Shown here piece by piece: positions 58,980 through 64,000 of a stretch of 64,000 nt of DNA (its first letter is position 1; each line of letters opens with the position of its first letter). Under the pieces are notes generated by a model, which searched no databases, was not told where the DNA came from, and saw only the letters and a list, made by a program, of their open reading frames with translations. Both the position numbers and the translations under genes were made by a program. Source of the DNA: Entonaema liquescens (taxonomy: Eukaryota; Ascomycota; Sordariomycetes; Xylariales; Xylariaceae); the NCBI GenBank assembly GCA_902805475.1, contig CADCSX010000010.1, positions 1,416,001-1,480,000 of the forward strand, read 5' to 3'.

Positions 58980-59691
58980 ATTTATTTATAAATTAATTAA
59001 TTTTTATTAAATTAATTTATTAAATAATTTAATAAATAATAAATTTTTTTTTTATAATAATATTTATTATTAATTAATAATGTAATGTAATTAATAAAAA
59101 ATAACATAAAATAATTTATAATATTTAAAAATAACACTTTAAATAGAAATAATTAAAATGTTACGCGTAAATTTAATATAAATTTAAACGTAATTTTTTA
59201 AATTCGACGATTTATAAGATTTTTTCGAAAAAATATTAATATTTAAATTATATTAATTTACGAAAATTAAATAATGTTAAAAAAAACGTATTATTTGATT
59301 TTTTTTAAATTAAAAATGTTTTATTTAAATGGTAATAACGTTTATAAAAATAATATATTATAATTATTAACGATATGTTACGTGTTATTACGTAACGGTT
59401 TTACGAAAAATTTTCGAAAATTATTTTATTTATAAATCGTACGAATTTACGATAATCGACCGGTTAATTTTAAATATTTAAAAATAAATATAATATTAAA
59501 ATATATATTAAATATTATTATTACGAAATTTTATATAATTAAAATTAAAATTATTATAATTTTATATTTATTTAACGACGTTTATAACGTTAATAAAATA
59601 ATTTTATTTTAAAAAATAATATTTAATCGTACATTTATTATAAATTTTTAAAACGGTAATAAAAAAAATAAAATTAAAATTATTATTTTTT
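58980..59691. other. AT-rich spacer between retrotransposon copies
   Basis: About 0.7 kb of very AT-rich DNA not matching the LTR family. Residual C and G are mostly in CpG (for example near 59200-59460). No gene is possible. Confidence 0.6.
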
Positions 59692-59905
59692 TATTAATAA
59701 ATACGTACGTAAAAAAAATAATAATAAAATAATAATAAATAAATAAATAAATTAAAATTAATGTATTAATGATATTTAAAAAAAAAATTATTTATTATTA
59801 AAAAACGGGAAAAACGCGTTTTTTATATAATTTAAAATATATAAATATTTTTTTATATTAAATACGTATTACGTAATAATACGTATAATTATCATTTAAT
59901 TATCA
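59692..59905 (+). repeat. 5' LTR of copy 3
   Basis: A 214-bp unit starting TATTAATAAATACGTACG and ending TTTAATTATCA, matching the 5' LTR of copy 1 except for C/T and G/A changes and a few others. Confidence 0.88.
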
Positions 59906-62900
59906 TTTATTTTATTTTTTTTTCGCGATTAATTAATTACGAATTTAATATTTATTTTACGTTTTATTTATTTTTTTAATCGTAAATCAATTTAATTATT
60001 TTTTATTAATATTTTCATTATTTTATTAAAAAATATTTTAATTATTACGTCCACGGAATTACAAATACCGTATATTTATCGAACGTTATTTATTTCCCAA
60101 TTTTCGTATAATTACTTTAATGCCATTAAATCGATCATTAACTTTTTTTTATTTATATTATTTATTTACATTAAATATTAATATAAAAAAAAAATTAATA
60201 CATAAAATCAATAAAACGTAAAGAAATAATAAACATTTTAAAATAATATTAATTATATAATAAATTATATATTTTATATTAAATTTTTAAATTATTTTAT
60301 AAATTTTATTAATAAACACGTTATAAATAATTTATTTATATTTAATAAATAATTAATAAATGATATTATTTATAATTTAAATTTTATTATTTTAAAAAAT
60401 AATTTTTTTATTATTTAAAATAATAATATAATTAATTTATAAATTTAAATTTTTATTATTTATAAATAATCCATTAATAAAAATATATAAACATAAATCT
60501 TAAAAATTTAAATTAACATAATAAAATTTTCGTTTTTAATTATTTATTTACCATTAAATTTTAACGTTAAAAATCTTAACTTTTTTTAATTTTAATTTTA
60601 TATATTATATTATTATTATATAATCAAACGTAATTTTAAATTAATAAATCAATAAAATATACGTTTTTCAAGCTTTTTATTTTATAAATTATTTAATTAT
60701 ATTTAAAAATTTTAAATTTAATAATTTAAATTTTTTAATTGAAATTTTTTTATATAATAAAAACTTTATAATTTTTTTTATAAACCGTAATATATAAATT
60801 ATTAAAATTTTTAATTTTTTTATTTAATACTTTTTAAAAACATATTTTAATTTTTATTTCAATTAATATTTTATTTTTTATAATAAAAAATTCCATAATA
60901 TTAATATTAAAAATATTATTTATTTAAAAACTAATAATTCCAAATAAATTTATAATTATTATTATTAAATAAAAATTAAATATTAATAATTTTATATATA
61001 ATTTTTTTTAATTATATTTTAAATAAATTTTAAATTAATATATATTAAATTTAATAAAATTATATAATAATTTATTAATATATAATAATATTCTTTTAAA
61101 ATATTTATATTTTAATTTAATTAATATTTATATATAAATTATCTTTAATATAAACATTTTAAATTAAATATAAATTATAATAATATTTTTTATTATAATT
61201 TTTATTTTTTTTAATAAAATATAAAAGTTAAAATTAAAATAAATTATTAATTAACTTTTTAAATAATAAATACATAAATCATAATTAATTTTTTATTAAA
61301 ATCACTATAATTTTAAACCATTAATCATAATTTTTTATAAAAAATAAAAATATTTTTATTTTTAATTTTATAAATTATTTATAATTTAAAAATTATTACA
61401 TTTTTATATATTTTTAAATTATATATTATTAATTTTAAAATATTTTTTTTAAATAAAATGTTTAATTTTTTTATATTTAAAACTTTATATAATTTTTTTA
61501 ATATAATTATTTTTTTATTTTTTTAAAATTATATTATTAAAATAAAATTATTTCATTTTTTAATAATAACAAATAATATAATAATATAAAAAAAATTATT
61601 TATAAATATAAAATTTTCTTTAAAGATGATTTAATAATTGTTGGGATTAAAAGTAAATTTAAATAATTTAATTTTAAATTTTTTAATTAATATTAGTTTT
61701 TTTTTTAAATTAAATATAAAATTTAATATAAAAGTTTTAAAACGTAAATATACTATTAAATATGTTTAAAATAATAATAATATTTTTGTTAATAATTAAA
61801 ATAATTTTATATAGTTTTTTTTATTTATTTTTTTTCGGTAAATAAATATTTTATTATTAATAAAAAAAAATATTAAAAGAATTTTTTTAATATTAAAACT
61901 ATTATAAATATTTAAAACATTATAAATTAAATATTATAATTTAATTTTTTTAATTTCCATTATTATTTTTTAAATTATTTACATTTTTTACGTTTGTAAA
62001 AAAATAAATAATAAATTTATATTAATTTTTAAATAAACATTAAAAATTAAAAAAATTAAAATAAAGTTATTTAAATTAATAATATTGTTTATTACTTTAA
62101 TAATTATTTAAAATTATAATATATTTAATATAAAGTTTTAAAATTTAATTATTATAATTTTATATATTTAATAAATAAAATTATAATATTTTTTAATTTT
62201 ATTAATTAATTAATATATCTTAATTAATATTTAATATTAAATAATTTTAATTATATAAATTTTATTTTTATATTTAATATTATTAAAATTAATTTTGATA
62301 TTATATATAATAATATTTAAAAATTTAAAATAAATATTAATTTAATATTATTTTAATATTTTTTATATTTTTTTAATTAATAAATTTTTTATAAAATATA
62401 TTATTTAAAAATTAATAACTGCATTAATTATATATAAAATTAATTATTTATTAAAATATATAATATTAATAATTATTTTATAATTAAAATTTATATTAAA
62501 ATTTTGTAAATTAAATTTAAATTTTTATAAAATTTTATTTTTAATTTAATAATACTAATAAAATTTATTAATTTTTTTAAAATTATTAATATTAATATTA
62601 TATTTTAATTTATTTAATAAATTATAAAATTTACCGATTAATAAATAATTAAAATAAATATAAAAACGTTATAATTTATTTTTTATAAAATAAATAATAT
62701 TTTTAAAATAAAATTATAAATATTTTTATTTTTTAATAATATTAATTATTATTCCATTTTTATATACCAATTAATTAATAACGTTATTAAAATATATATT
62801 TAATTAATTTATATCTTTTAAGAAAAATAAAAATAAAATATTTAATTTTATAATATAAAAATTTATTTTATTAAATAAAATATTAATTATAATTATTTTT

Positions 62901-64000
62901 AAAAATTTAATTAATTATTTATTATTAAATTTAATATTTATTTTTTTTACATAAAACTTATCCATTTTTAATTATTAATCCGGATATTTTTTAATAAAAA
63001 TAAAACATTAATTTTTTTTAACCGTAAATACGTATATTATATTTATATCAAGCATAATATTTTAAAAAATACTTTTTATATATCAATTTAAAACAAAAAT
63101 AATATCAGATTTTTTATTTTTAAATAGATTTAAAATAATAATATAATATTAAAACGTTTAATTAAATAAAAATATTACCATTAAAAATAAATCATTTTCG
63201 TTATTTAAATTTAAAAATAAATTAATAGCATTTTCATCTTAATTAAATTTTAAATTAAAATCGTCGATTTTTTTAAAATTTACAAAAAAAATTACGTAAT
63301 TTTTTTTAAAAAAACCCCACTTAACTTTTTATACTTTTTTAACTTTTTTATATTTATATTTTAAATACTTTATTAATTAATATTTTTTTTTTTATAAATT
63401 TAATAATAACATTTCCATTTTTTCATTTATTTAAAATTATATATATTTTTTTTATTACTATAATAATATCTTTAATTAATATAATTAATATAATTATTAT
63501 TATTACTATTATTATATTTATTAATAAAAAATTATTATATATTTTTTATAATTTTATATATTTTAATTAATATTTGAAATTTATTTATTAAATTTTTAAA
63601 TTATATAAATAATATAAAAAAAACATATTAAAATTAAAATACAACTTAATATATTTAATATATTATAATAATAAACTATTATTCGTTTTAAAAATTATAA
63701 TTTAAAATTTTTTAATATAATAAAAATTTATTAAAAAACAATTAAAATATTTCCATATCATTTTTCTTTTAATTTTATTTTTTTATTTTAATATTAAAAA
63801 ATATTATTAATATTTAATTATAATAATATTAAAATAACATTTTATAATAAAATACATATTTATAAAACATTAATATTAAAATACATTATAAAAAAAATAA
63901 ATAATTATTTTTCCAATTAAAATAATAAAAAATATAATATAAAATTATATTTATTAAATTTTTATTATATAATATATATTTAAAAAAAATTTAAACTTAT
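59692..64000 (+). mobile_element. LTR retrotransposon copy 3 (partial, runs off the window)
   Basis: The same family in + orientation, collinear with copy 1 at an offset of about 13.06-13.07 kb. Its 5' LTR is 59692-59905 and the first 4.3 kb are present. The 3' part and 3' LTR lie past the window end, so its target-site duplication cannot be checked. It keeps more CpG in the LTR than copy 1 but is also free of open frames. Confidence 0.85.

Overview
The window looks like nuclear DNA of a filamentous ascomycete (Pezizomycotina, most likely a Sordariomycete; the order cannot be fixed from sequence alone). Genes carry many short GT-AG introns (mostly 41-200 nt) with CTAAC/CTGAC-type branch points. 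The gene set is typically fungal: a Ppz-type phosphatase, a KMT6/EZH2 H3K27 methyltransferase, the eisosome protein Pil1, Gcn5, Rad1, Ost5, Sym1 and a Ypt35-like PX protein. The last ~18.6 kb is an extremely AT-rich block with RIP-like decay. No bacterial features and no CRISPR are present.

Layout. 1-2.5 kb: intergenic. 2.5-4.2 kb (+): PPZ phosphatase. 5.7-9.7 kb (-): KMT6. 11.4-12.7 kb (+): PIL1/LSP1. 13.9-15.2 kb (-): a GH43 glycoside hydrolase. 16.2-18.55 kb (-): a 774-aa low-complexity protein. 18.55-26.8 kb: gene-poor DNA rich in short tandem arrays, with one small orphan gene at 22.9-23.2 kb. 26.8-27.1 kb (-): a small Ser/Thr-rich protein. 28.9-29.9 kb (-): RAD1. 30.1-30.5 kb (-): OST5 in three short exons. 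31.1-32.5 kb (+): GCN5, followed in the same frame by an unexplained ORF. 34.5-35.5 kb (-): acidic conserved-looking protein. 38.2-39.3 kb (-): orphan protein. 41.02-41.16 kb (+): tRNA-Lys(CTT). 42.0-43.0 kb (+): SYM1. 43.6-44.6 kb (-): YPT35-like. 45.04-45.32 kb: a MITE-like element. 45.4-64 kb: AT-rich block.

Two results stand out. First, the tRNA-Lys gene is split in its T-stem by a 59-nt sequence with a GTAAGT donor, a TTAAC branch-like site and a CAAG acceptor. Precise removal restores a perfect 73-nt cloverleaf, so it looks like a spliceosomal-type intron in a tRNA gene, away from the usual 37/38 position. Second, the AT-rich block resolves into one LTR retrotransposon family (about 6.17 kb, 214-bp LTRs). 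Copy 1 is complete but interrupted by copy 2 in the opposite orientation. Both still have exact 5-bp target-site duplications (TTAAT and TAATA). Copy 3 runs off the window end.

The genes do not form one pathway: they are mostly housekeeping (signalling, chromatin, membrane domains, DNA-damage checkpoint, N-glycosylation, mitochondrial membrane, endosomal sorting). Exon joins were derived by hand from reading frame, splice signals and remembered family motifs. No database search was run.
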